This document shows, one piece after another, positions 5,777 to 13,579 of a DNA stretch of 24,614 nt. The position numbers and the translations under genes were made by a program. The first letter of the stretch is position 1. Every line of letters starts with the position of its first letter. This DNA is from Desulfovibrio sp. OttesenSCG-928-G15 (lineage in GTDB: Bacteria > Desulfobacterota > Desulfovibrionia > Desulfovibrionales > Desulfovibrionaceae): contig JAJDIC010000027.1 in assembly GCA_030266525.1 (NCBI GenBank), positions 1 to 24,614 on the forward strand. The letters are read 5' to 3'. Below the pieces are notes generated by a model that was given only the letters and a program-made list of their open reading frames with translations, did not search any database and had not been told where the DNA came from.

Positions 5777-6006
5777 TGAGCGGTATTTTTGGGGGAAGCA
5801 AAAAACCCTCTTATGAGGTGCCGGAGCAAAAGAAGGTTGAACAAACATCCAGCACGCCCACGGAAGCGGATACGTCCGTATCTTTGGCCGCAGCCGATGA
5901 ACGTCGCAAACGCCAGCAGGCCGCTGCGGCAGGTGGAACATTGTTGACAAGCGGAACGGGAGCGGCAGGCTCGGCCACAACGCAGAAAAAGACACTCTTG
6001 GGGTAA
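5755..6006 (+). CDS. Small head-operon protein, 83 aa, unknown function
   Basis: This 83-residue protein starts at ATG 5755, with AAGGAG at 5744-5749. The ORF can be extended upstream in frame to 5536, but that would be buried in the previous gene and lacks an RBS. The N-terminus (MGGVADVVSGIFGGSKKP) could be a short amphipathic helix. The middle is Pro/Thr/Glu-rich and probably disordered. The C-terminal half is Ala/Gln/Gly/Thr-rich (ADERRKRQQAAAAGGTLLTS). It has no enzyme motif. Small Ala/Gln-rich proteins with this style are common directly before the connector gene in podoviruses and may be minor virion or assembly factors. That is inference from position only. Confidence 0.65.
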   Translation: MGGVADVVSGIFGGSKKPSYEVPEQKKVEQTSSTPTEADTSVSLAAADERRKRQQAAAAGGTLLTSGTGAAGSATTQKKTLLG

Positions 6007-6010
6007 CTCG

Positions 6011-7684
6011 ATGGGCGACAAAGAGGAAAAGGTCCAGGAGCTTAAAAGGTACATTGCGTACCTTGTAGAGCTTCGCAAGCCATGGGCGCAAGCCTGGGAG
6101 AGCGTGCGGGAACACGCACGCCCCATGCGTGGCTTTGAGGTGAACAGCCTGAAACCAAAAAAGGCCAAGGTGGAAGACCTTATATCGGACAAGACTTCCG
6201 ATAGTTTTGCCAGCCGTGCCATGCGGATTCTTGCCGCCGGGTTGCATTCAGGTCTTACGCCGCAGAGTCGCTCGTGGTTTTCCTTGCGCATCCAGGATGA
6301 AGACCTGATGAAGTACGGGCCTGTGGAAGAGTGGCTCTATACCGTTGAGCGCCGTATCTACGCCGAGTTTGCCCGGTCCAACTTCTACCCGGCAATTCAT
6401 GCTGTGTATGCTGACCTTGTTTCTTGCTGCTCCGGGTGTTTTGGCATGTCTGCCCGTCCTGGCGTGGGGGTAGTTTTTCAGGACGTTCCTATTGGTCTTT
6501 TCGCCTGGGCGCGTGATGTGGACGGCAAGATAAACACCACGGCGCGGTACTTTACCATGACGGCCAAAGAACTTGTGCTGAAATACGGCAACCGCGTGCA
6601 CGAATCCACCAGGCGCATAGCGGAAAAAGAACCCTTCCGTGAAATGGGATTATATCACGTTGTTATGCCCAGGCCCTACTCTGAGCGGCAAACTGGAAAG
6701 ATTGACAATACAAACAAACCGTTTGCCTCCTACCTCTTCGAGGAAGGCAACAATACCATGATCGATGAAGGCGGGTTCAACACTTTTCCCTATCTTTGTG
6801 CGCGGTGGGACGTAATCGGCGGTGAGATATACGGGCGCGGTGTGGGCTTTGATAATCTGGCAGACATCAGAATGCTGCAAGCAATAGGGCGAGATCAGGC
6901 CATGGCCATACGCATGTCTGTAACGCCCCCCATGAAAGTGCCTGCCTCTCTCAAGGGGCAGCCCTTGTACCTTATTCCGGGGGCCAAGAACTACGTATCT
7001 GAAAACATGCACGAGGCCATTGGACCCTTGTATGAGGTACGCGCAGACATTGCAGCAGCTACCGCAAAGATTGCGGACCTTCGCCAGGCTATCAGGGAGG
7101 GCGAGTTCAACGACTTGTTTTTGATGCTTGCCAACGACGACAAGACCATGACCGCCTATGAGGTAGCGCAAAAGAACTCTGAAAAACTGATGATGCTTGG
7201 CCCTATCGTTGGGCGGCATCAGTCGGACATTCTTGACCCCGGCATTTCCGGCGTGTTTCAGGCGCTCAGCGAAATGGGAGCTTTCCCGCCTCCGCCGGAA
7301 GAACTCGCTGACACCAATATGGACATTGAGTTTACCTCCATCCTCGCCCTTGCCCAGCGCCTTACGGAGGCCGTGGCCACGCGGAACATCATAAATGATG
7401 CAAAGAGCATGGCCGAGGTATACCCGGAAATTATCGACAAAGTTGATTTTGACAAGTCCATTGACCGCATTGCGCTTGTTGAGGGTTCACCGCCTGACGT
7501 GGTGCGCTCTGACGAGGTGGTGGCGCAAATACGTCAGCAACGCGCAGAGCAGCAAGCGGCACAAGCGCAGCAGCAGGAAATGATGATGCGTGAGGCGGCA
7601 ATGATTGAGCAGGCGAAAACGCTTGGCGATACGAACACGCAGCCCGGGAGCGCCCTGGGCGACCTGTTAGGGGCGGCATCATAA
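6011..7684 (+). CDS. Head-tail connector (portal) protein, T7 gp8-like
   Basis: This 557-residue protein belongs to the bacteriophage head-to-tail connecting protein family (T7 gp8-like), which forms the dodecameric portal through which DNA is packaged and ejected. Recognisable parts include the N-terminal LRKPWAQAWESVREHARPM helix and the segment RILAAGLHSGLTPQSRSWFS (about 76-95). The MTAYEVAQKNSEKLMMLGPI stretch is also present, along with a Gln/Ala-rich coiled C-terminal region (about 505-530) that would form the barrel inside the head. Length is normal for the family. The Shine-Dalgarno sequence is weak (CTTGGGG). The stop overlaps the next start as TAATG. The family call is very strong. 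Confidence 0.95.
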   Translation: MGDKEEKVQELKRYIAYLVELRKPWAQAWESVREHARPMRGFEVNSLKPKKAKVEDLISDKTSDSFASRAMRILAAGLHSGLTPQSRSWFSLRIQDEDLMKYGPVEEWLYTVERRIYAEFARSNFYPAIHAVYADLVSCCSGCFGMSARPGVGVVFQDVPIGLFAWARDVDGKINTTARYFTMTAKELVLKYGNRVHESTRRIAEKEPFREMGLYHVVMPRPYSERQTGKIDNTNKPFASYLFEEGNNTMIDEGGFNTFPYLCARWDVIGGEIYGRGVGFDNLADIRMLQAIGRDQAMAIRMSVTPPMKVPASLKGQPLYLIPGAKNYVSENMHEAIGPLYEVRADIAAATAKIADLRQAIREGEFNDLFLMLANDDKTMTAYEVAQKNSEKLMMLGPIVGRHQSDILDPGISGVFQALSEMGAFPPPPEELADTNMDIEFTSILALAQRLTEAVATRNIINDAKSMAEVYPEIIDKVDFDKSIDRIALVEGSPPDVVRSDEVVAQIRQQRAEQQAAQAQQQEMMMREAAMIEQAKTLGDTNTQPGSALGDLLGAAS

Positions 7685-8016
7685 TGAGCGGCAGTTACGA
7701 AGAATACCAACGCGGGGAAGCAGAGGCCAGTTTACGACATGACCTCTACCTGGACGACTTGCGTGTCGTGTTGTCCCAGCCTGCCGGGGTGCGCGTTTTG
7801 CGGCACTGGCTCGACGCTACAGGGGCATTTTCCCCTCTTTGCGGGAGAGATGCCGAGGCAACGGTCAAAGCGGCTGCTGTGGCTGATTACGGAAAATTCC
7901 GCATGTACGAAATTGTCACCGCTTCGCCGGAAGCGTTTGTACACATAATGAGGGCTGGGGTTGCTTACTCAGCTCAAATGCAGGCCGAAGCGGCCAAGGA
8001 GTCTGAAAATGGATGA
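7684..8016 (+). CDS. Bbp19-like head-operon protein
   Basis: This 110-residue, mostly helical protein lies between portal and scaffold. The segments LRVVLSQPAGVRVLRHWLDATGAF (one helix then a turn) and VADYGKFRMYEIVTASPEAF resemble the Bbp19 family first seen in Bordetella phages. There a short helical protein is encoded at exactly this position. Its role is not known; a scaffolding accessory or portal-adjacent factor is possible. It starts at ATG 7684, overlapping the portal stop as TAATG. It overlaps the scaffold gene by 8 bases. The gene is certain; the family name is based on pattern and synteny. Confidence 0.72.
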   Translation: MSGSYEEYQRGEAEASLRHDLYLDDLRVVLSQPAGVRVLRHWLDATGAFSPLCGRDAEATVKAAAVADYGKFRMYEIVTASPEAFVHIMRAGVAYSAQMQAEAAKESENG

Positions 8017-8662
8017 TCAGATTGACGAAAGCACCACCCCGGAAGTCGAGAAACAAGGCGAGGGCGAACAGCAGGCCGACAGCGAGAAGGTTGAGGAGCA
8101 ACAGCAAACAACTCCTGACTGGACCGAATCATTGCCCGAATCCTTACGCGACATTGCCAAGGGGGCCGGAAGTCTTGAAAAACTGGAATCTGCTCTGAAG
8201 CACGGCATAGCCAATGTCCCTGTTTCCGGCGTTGAGGAGATCGACCTCAAGGATTTTGGCGGCGATGATGCAAAGTGGTTCACCGAAGCCGCAGTGAAGT
8301 CGGGCCTGTCCTCAGGGCAGATTAATGGACTCGTGCAGGCCTTTGCCGTGGAAAAAGATGCCTTCATGGAGAGGCAACGCATAGCCACGGAAAAGTCTCT
8401 CAAGGCGCACTATGGCGAGAGCTATGCGGAAAAGCTGGCCATAGCGAATGATACAGTGCGCCGCTTTAACGATATGAGCGGCGGTGCATTTGACCCCATT
8501 TTGGAAGCAGGCCTTGGCAACAATGAGGCGTTTATCAGGGCCATGGTGACCATTGCCGAGTCTGTTTCAGACTCTTCCTTGCCAGGTTTTGGAGCGGGGG
8601 CCGGAGGTGATGCGGCCATGAGCACCGAAGCATTTATAAAAGAAACCTTTAACGGCGCGTAA
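8009..8662 (+). CDS. Scaffolding / capsid assembly protein
   Basis: This 217-residue acidic, helical protein comes immediately before the major capsid gene. The N-terminus is highly acidic and Gln/Glu-rich (residues 1-42). A conserved-looking PDWTESLPESLRDIAKGAGS motif follows, then a long helix (about 100-150, including AVKSGLSSGQINGLVQAFAV and AEKLAIANDTVRRF). Phage scaffolds bind the inside of the procapsid and are released before packaging. ATG 8009 is preceded by AAGGAG (7996-8001) and is preferred over an in-frame ATG at 7961, which lies deep in the previous gene. Position, charge and helicity support the call together. Confidence 0.85.
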   Translation: MDDQIDESTTPEVEKQGEGEQQADSEKVEEQQQTTPDWTESLPESLRDIAKGAGSLEKLESALKHGIANVPVSGVEEIDLKDFGGDDAKWFTEAAVKSGLSSGQINGLVQAFAVEKDAFMERQRIATEKSLKAHYGESYAEKLAIANDTVRRFNDMSGGAFDPILEAGLGNNEAFIRAMVTIAESVSDSSLPGFGAGAGGDAAMSTEAFIKETFNGA

Positions 8663-8686
8663 AGGCGCAAGCCAAGGAGGCGCAAT

Positions 8687-9613
8687 ATGCCTATGGATAC
8701 CCCGGCAACCCTGAAAGAGTTGTCTGACTACTACGCAAAAAAACAGCCCCACCAGATTGACCAGTTGACTGAAGAAACAAGCTTTCTCCAGCGGGTCAAA
8801 TGGGAGCAGGCGAGCCACGGTCTTTGGAACTCCTTCGAAGAAATCACCGAAATCGAAGGCGCTGCGCTTGTAGAGATGAACGCTCCCCTGCCCACCGTTG
8901 GGGCGGCGAGTGAATTGAAGAAAATCGACCTCAATATCTTCGGCGGTGAAATGGAATGCCCCGAAGATAAAGCGAAAATGTTCGGGGGCAAGGAAAAATA
9001 CTTTGCCCGCAAGATGCCGAAGATATTGCGTAAGTCCGGAATGAGCACGGAAAAAACCCTACTCTACGGAAACCTGCGTGCCTATGCTCTGGACCGCAAG
9101 GGCAACGCCCTGGACGCCGGGGGAACGGGGAATGCCAACTACAGTATTATTGCCCTGCGCCAGGTCCCAGGAGAAACCATAGGGTTGTACAGCCCAGACG
9201 GTTTCAAGAGCGGGGCCATGTTCGACACGATGCCCATCAACGGCGGCAATATCTACAAAGACGCCAAGGGCGTTCTGGTCTACGGAATGCGTCTCAAAGC
9301 CTATTTCGGCTACCAGATTGCCAACCATGAAACCGTGGCTTCCATTGTCAATATTGACCTCGCCACACTGCCCACGGAAACCATGATCGATGACATGCTG
9401 GACAAGGTACGCGCGTCTTCTGCCAGTACCATGCTGGTGATGCATCCGCGTCTTTTGCGCGCCCTTGGCACAGAGTACAAGTCCAGCCGCCTGCGCATGG
9501 GTGTTGGTGAAAAGAACTTCAACACGATGATCACCCATTGGGACGACATTGAAGTTGTTACCACCCGCAACATGCTCAACGGCACGGAAAAGAAAGTAAC
9601 CGTCAAGGCCTAG
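8687..9613 (+). CDS. Major capsid protein
   Basis: This 308-residue protein follows the scaffold gene, with the strongest ribosome binding site in the window (AAGGAGG at 8674-8680, 6 bases before ATG). That fits the need for hundreds of copies per particle. It begins with a helical N-terminal region. It then has the HK97-fold style mix of strands and the long spine-type helix region, with the conserved ending MITHWDDIEVVTTRNMLN. It resembles major capsid proteins of podoviruses that carry Bbp16-type cement proteins. No maturation cleavage site is evident. It is followed 28 bases later by the cement gene. Assignment rests on synteny, RBS strength and overall sequence style. Confidence 0.9.
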   Translation: MPMDTPATLKELSDYYAKKQPHQIDQLTEETSFLQRVKWEQASHGLWNSFEEITEIEGAALVEMNAPLPTVGAASELKKIDLNIFGGEMECPEDKAKMFGGKEKYFARKMPKILRKSGMSTEKTLLYGNLRAYALDRKGNALDAGGTGNANYSIIALRQVPGETIGLYSPDGFKSGAMFDTMPINGGNIYKDAKGVLVYGMRLKAYFGYQIANHETVASIVNIDLATLPTETMIDDMLDKVRASSASTMLVMHPRLLRALGTEYKSSRLRMGVGEKNFNTMITHWDDIEVVTTRNMLNGTEKKVTVKA

Positions 9614-9641
9614 GCCGGGCGAAAAAGTAACGGAGCGAGTA

Positions 9642-10070
9642 ATGTATAAAAGTCCTTTAAAGGTTTTCGGCGAGTACCTTGTACCCAAAACCGCCGCTGC
9701 CGCGTCCATTGCCGGGGATAATGTTGTCCGTGCTGGGAAAAGCATGTCCGGCCTTGAAATAGTGGTGTGTGTCGAGCCTTCCGACAGCGACCCTGATGTG
9801 GGTTTTGATGTCGCCGTGGGTGATACCGTCACCATTTCGCTGCTGCAATCCATGGATGGGGAAACCTTTGTCGCCCTGCCTGAATGGAAGCAGACAATCG
9901 CAGCGCCGGAAGACGACCCGACAGCCACAACCATCAGCGCAAGGCCCGGCGATATCATCGCCCGCATGACCATTCCATATGACTGCATGCAGTTCATCAA
10001 GGGGAATCTGGCCTTTTCTGCTGCTCCCGTCGGGAATGTAAGCATGTTTCCGGCCTACCTACCCAGATAG
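9642..10070 (+). CDS. Capsid cement protein, Bbp16-like
   Basis: This 142-residue beta-rich protein follows the major capsid gene. The stretch DVAVGDTVTISLLQSMDGET has the strand pattern of Bbp16-family capsid cement proteins, as do the YDCMQFIKGNLAFSAAPVGN region and the C-terminal PAYLPR. These sit on the capsid surface at symmetry axes and stabilise the expanded head. The start is ATG 9642 with ACGGAG at about 9630-9635. A strong hairpin follows the stop. The family is well supported by pattern and position. Confidence 0.82.
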   Translation: MYKSPLKVFGEYLVPKTAAAASIAGDNVVRAGKSMSGLEIVVCVEPSDSDPDVGFDVAVGDTVTISLLQSMDGETFVALPEWKQTIAAPEDDPTATTISARPGDIIARMTIPYDCMQFIKGNLAFSAAPVGNVSMFPAYLPR

Positions 10071-10088
10071 CAAAGGGAAAATATAAAG

Positions 10089-10111
10089 GGGGCTATCGCT
10101 CTGGTAGCCCC
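10089..10111 (+). terminator. Strong hairpin between head and tail genes
   Basis: GGGGCTATC (10089-10097) pairs with GGTAGCCCC (10103-10111) around a 5-base loop (GCTCT). The stem has 9 pairs, with one U-G wobble. It lies 18 bases after the cement stop and 14 before the tail tube A start. Only TT follows, so it is not a standard Rho-independent terminator. It may act as a leaky terminator or RNA-end stabiliser that gives head genes more message than tail genes. Confidence 0.6.
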
Positions 10112-10125
10112 TTGATGGAGATAAT

Positions 10126-10806
10126 ATGTCGGCCAACTGGATAGATATATGCAACGTGGCCATATGCTACGCGGGTGGGCAGCCGATTCAGAGCCTAAGA
10201 GATTCGTCGGAAGAAGCAAGAAAGTGTAACTTAATGCTTCCAGGCGTACGCCAGGAAATACTGTCTTTGCATCCGTGGAACTGCGCGACAGAATGGCGCA
10301 TTCTCGGCATGATCGGCGAATCCGGCAAAAGCGGGAAACCTGGCTGGCCGTACCGCTATGGCTTTGCTCAGCCTGAAAACTGCCTGCGCGTTATCCGCAT
10401 TGAATCCGGCCTGCCCACGGGAAGCAGGGCTACCATAGCCAGTCCAGGCGTGCCATATATTACCGCACTGTTTGACTCGCAGCGCATACTTGTTTGCGAC
10501 GAAAAAGCGCCGACCCTTGTATATATTGCAGATGCCGTGTCTGCCTCTACCCTCACTCCAGCTTTGAAATCTGCGTTGGAGTTCCTGCTTGCTTCCCGTC
10601 TTGCCCCTCCTCTTTCTGGAGGCATGCAACGGGCCAAAACCCTTGCCGACCAGTACCGGATAGCCCTGTCTGAGGCTATTCTGGTTGACGCGCGTGAAGA
10701 ACACGGCAGTATTCCGCGTGATGACACGTATTTGCGTGAACGAGGCACGACAGCGCCATACTATGGCATTGGTGACGGCCTTGATCCGTGGGGGCGTCAG
10801 GCATGA
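10126..10806 (+). CDS. Tail tubular protein A (T7 gp11-like)
   Basis: This 226-residue protein has the gp11/P22 gp4-like adaptor pattern. An N-terminal helix (WIDICNVAICYAGGQPIQSL) is followed by the conserved LPGVRQEILSLHPWNCATEW. A beta-rich middle then leads to a C-terminal helix bundle (TPALKSALEFLLASRLAPPL), and the tail ends in a short Gly-rich arm (YGIGDGLDPWGRQA). It forms the ring that joins the portal to the nozzle. ATG 10126 has TGGAG (10116-10120), in the space after the upstream hairpin. The stop overlaps the next start (ATGA). Confidence 0.93.
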   Translation: MSANWIDICNVAICYAGGQPIQSLRDSSEEARKCNLMLPGVRQEILSLHPWNCATEWRILGMIGESGKSGKPGWPYRYGFAQPENCLRVIRIESGLPTGSRATIASPGVPYITALFDSQRILVCDEKAPTLVYIADAVSASTLTPALKSALEFLLASRLAPPLSGGMQRAKTLADQYRIALSEAILVDAREEHGSIPRDDTYLRERGTTAPYYGIGDGLDPWGRQA

Positions 10807-12926
10807 TAACCCGTGCGCATCAACCCGCCTTTACTTCCGGCGCTCTTTCCCCTGCCCTTTGCGCCCGCATAGACCTGCAAAAATATGATTCAGGTGCCAA
10901 GGTTCTTGAGAATATTATTGTGCGTCCGGAAGGGGGGGCAACGAAAGCCCCTGGAACGCGTTTTATCGCCGACACCGGAGCCGCTGCAAAGGTTCGCTTG
11001 ATTCCATTCATTTTCAGCACATCGCAAAGCTATGTTCTTGAATTTTCAGACAAGCGCATTCGGGTAATAACGGAAAACGGGGTTGTTGTTGATAGCTCCA
11101 GCGCTCCGGTGTCCATAGCTACTCCATACGCGGCAGCTCACCTCTTTGGAATTTCCTACACGCAGAGCGCAGACGTTATGTATCTTGCCCATCGCGGCTA
11201 TGCACCCATGAAGCTCATGCGGTACGGACATGATGACTGGAGGCTGGAAGCAGTGAGCTTTGCACCAAAAACGCCTGCTCCGCAGAGTGCGCGAGCTACT
11301 TTTTCTGTTGAGGAAAAAACAGGACGAACGTGGCGTTATGTGGTCACGGCAATAGATAGAGACACGGGAGAAGAAAGCCTACCTTCCAACGTGGCCTCCG
11401 TTGTCGGCTCCGAGTCTATGCGTGTTGGTGTGATGATGGACGGTGAGCCTGTTGAGGATTGGTATGCCAACATATCCTGGAGCACCGTATCCAATGCCAA
11501 CGAATACCGCGTTTACAAAGAAACAGCGGAAGGGAGCGGGTTTTACGGATTCGTCGGTAGCGCAGTAAATGCCAAGTTCGCAGACCGAAACATATCCCCG
11601 AACGCCGAAGACTCTCCACCCGTGGCTAACAATCCTTTTGCCAGAGGCAAGAACCCGGGATGTGTGGCGATACATCAGCAGCGCCTGGCTTTCGCTTCTA
11701 CAACTTCCAAGCCGAACACAATCTGGTTAAGCCGCACAGGAAGTTTTGAGAATTTCACAAAATCCATGCGCGTCAAGGATGACGACTATATAGAGGCGAC
11801 AATCGCTTCGGGTAAGATGAACCGTATAGTGTGGATAAAATCCTTACGGGAATTGGTTATTGGCACAAGCGGCGATGAGTGGGAGTTACGCGGGGAAAGT
11901 AATGTTCTTACCCCTGGCGGGATAAACGCCAGACAGCAAAGCGCACGAGGCAGCGCAGAAAATCTCGAACCCATAGTAGCAGACAACCTTATCCTTCACG
12001 CGGGCAGGACCGGGGCCAATGTATACGATCTGCAATACAACTACACAGCAGACTCCTACAGGGGCACAGACAGATCACTTTTCTCTTCCCATTATTTTTA
12101 CGGTCGGCGCATCGTGGACATGGATTATCAAAGCGACCCAGGCTCAACCGCATGGTTTGTGATGAGCGACGGCGCTCTTCTCGGGTTTACATGGCTCCCT
12201 GAGCAGGAGGTTTTCCCCTGGCACAAGCATACGACAGACGGGGCCTATGAGTCGGTGTGCGTTATACCCGGAGAAAAGCAAGATAATGTGTTCTTTGTTG
12301 TGCGCCGGAAGGTGAACGGGAAAACGGTGCGCTACGTTGAAATACAAACACCGCGTTTTGAAGTGTCAGAGGGCTATGAGTCCATGTCGAATGAGCAGCA
12401 AAAGAATATTTTGGCTGGGGCATTCTTTGTTCACAGTGGACTGAGTTACAGCGGTACGCCAGTAAAAGCCGTTTCCGGGCTGGGGCATCTTGAAGGAAAA
12501 AAGGTTGCCATTCTTGCAGATGGAGCGGTGAAGCCAAGTCAGGTTGTCAAAAACGGGCGCGTATCCCTTGAACGGGAGGCATCCATAATACATATCGGGC
12601 TTCCGTATGCGTCCAAACTGGAAACGGTGAATTTCGAACCGACTATGCAGAATGGTGTCTCAGTAGGGAAGAAAAAGCGCATAGCAAAGGTATCTGTCAA
12701 GTTTGAAAACTCCTGTGGTGTCCTAGTGGGGATGAACGGGCAAATGACAGAGGTCAAATGGCGTACTACCGAGCAGTTTGGTCTGCCCCCAAGGCTTCGC
12801 AGCGAAACATATGAGGTAGTCATTCCTGGGGGGTGGAATAGGGAGTCGAGCATCTCCATTGAGAGTCAATCTCCTCTGCCCTTCACAGTTCTGAGTATAA
12901 CCCCAGAAGTTGAACTGGAGTATTGA
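10803..12926 (+). CDS. Tail tubular protein B / nozzle (T7 gp12-like)
   Basis: This 707-residue protein starts at ATG 10803, with an ATGA overlap. An in-frame ATG at 10788 would lie inside the previous gene and is rejected. The N-terminus is the signature of the nozzle family: HQPAFTSGALSPALCARIDL, then NIIVRPEGGATKAPGTRFIA. A beta-propeller-like body follows. It carries an Ig/fibronectin-like insertion (about 155-240, TWRYVVTAIDRDTGEE to YRVYKETAEG). The segments VAIHQQRLAFASTTSKPNTI and VMSDGALLGFTWLPEQEVFP are also present and typical. Six copies close the tail tip until infection. Length is close to T7 gp12 (about 790), slightly shorter. Confidence 0.93.
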   Translation: MITRAHQPAFTSGALSPALCARIDLQKYDSGAKVLENIIVRPEGGATKAPGTRFIADTGAAAKVRLIPFIFSTSQSYVLEFSDKRIRVITENGVVVDSSSAPVSIATPYAAAHLFGISYTQSADVMYLAHRGYAPMKLMRYGHDDWRLEAVSFAPKTPAPQSARATFSVEEKTGRTWRYVVTAIDRDTGEESLPSNVASVVGSESMRVGVMMDGEPVEDWYANISWSTVSNANEYRVYKETAEGSGFYGFVGSAVNAKFADRNISPNAEDSPPVANNPFARGKNPGCVAIHQQRLAFASTTSKPNTIWLSRTGSFENFTKSMRVKDDDYIEATIASGKMNRIVWIKSLRELVIGTSGDEWELRGESNVLTPGGINARQQSARGSAENLEPIVADNLILHAGRTGANVYDLQYNYTADSYRGTDRSLFSSHYFYGRRIVDMDYQSDPGSTAWFVMSDGALLGFTWLPEQEVFPWHKHTTDGAYESVCVIPGEKQDNVFFVVRRKVNGKTVRYVEIQTPRFEVSEGYESMSNEQQKNILAGAFFVHSGLSYSGTPVKAVSGLGHLEGKKVAILADGAVKPSQVVKNGRVSLEREASIIHIGLPYASKLETVNFEPTMQNGVSVGKKKRIAKVSVKFENSCGVLVGMNGQMTEVKWRTTEQFGLPPRLRSETYEVVIPGGWNRESSISIESQSPLPFTVLSITPEVELEY

Positions 12927-12928
12927 TA

Positions 12929-13579
12929 ATGGGTGGATTCGCACTTCCGATAATGATGGGCGGCGCAAGCGTTCTTTCGGGCGGTATGCAGATGAGCGCC
13001 ATAGATCAGGGTACAGCGGCACAAGTAAGCGCAGCCAAGTACAATTCCGCAGAAATGGAGCGACAGGCAACCATTAGCGATATGCAGGGCGTTGACGCTA
13101 TAGAGCGCGGCGAGGCAGAGCGCCTGAAATATATGCGGGGAGCACAGCAAGACATGGGTTCGACAGCGGCTCGTATGGGGGCTTCTGGCATTGCTGTTGA
13201 CTCCGGTTCTGCCCTGGACGTTCTTTCCGACTCCGCCGCTGAATCTGCACTTGATGCTGCGACAATACGCCACAATGCCAAAAATGAAGCATGGACGTAT
13301 GGTGAACAGGCTCGCGACTATCGCAACCAGGCCATGATGCAGCGCAACTCTGCGCGGGACGCCATAGCAGCGGGAAAAATACAAAAGAGCCGTACGCTTT
13401 TAAACACCGCAGGAAGCCTTGCAATGGCCGGGTTGGCGGCAGGTTGGGGAAGCGGTGAATCTTCAACTACAGCGGCGAAGGCAGAAAGCAGCGGCATTTT
13501 TGGCGTGGATAGAGGTGTCTCTTCCGCATGGTCGCCGAAGAATCGCTATGCCTGGCTTCCTAACGGGGGGCTTGGCTAA
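12929..13579 (+). CDS. Internal virion protein, T7 gp14-like
   Basis: This 216-residue Ala/Gly/Met-rich helical protein has an N-terminal hydrophobic segment (FALPIMMGGASVLSGG, residues 3-18). Its central region is characteristic: MRGAQQDMGSTAARMGASGI, then SGSALDVLSDSAAES and WTYGEQARDYRNQA. This is the pattern of gp14-type internal core proteins, which are ejected first and form a pore in the outer membrane. ATG 12929 has CTGGAG ending at 12920. TTG 12923 in the same frame would add two residues. A second hydrophobic Ala/Gly segment lies near residues 158-175. It is encoded just upstream of the other two ejection-type proteins. Confidence 0.85.
   Translation: MGGFALPIMMGGASVLSGGMQMSAIDQGTAAQVSAAKYNSAEMERQATISDMQGVDAIERGEAERLKYMRGAQQDMGSTAARMGASGIAVDSGSALDVLSDSAAESALDAATIRHNAKNEAWTYGEQARDYRNQAMMQRNSARDAIAAGKIQKSRTLLNTAGSLAMAGLAAGWGSGESSTTAAKAESSGIFGVDRGVSSAWSPKNRYAWLPNGGLG

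Noticed and set aside
9059..10045. 328-codon open frame on the - strand across capsid and cement genes
   Set aside because: It is a shadow of two well-supported + genes and would span their intergenic gap without any protein-like pattern.
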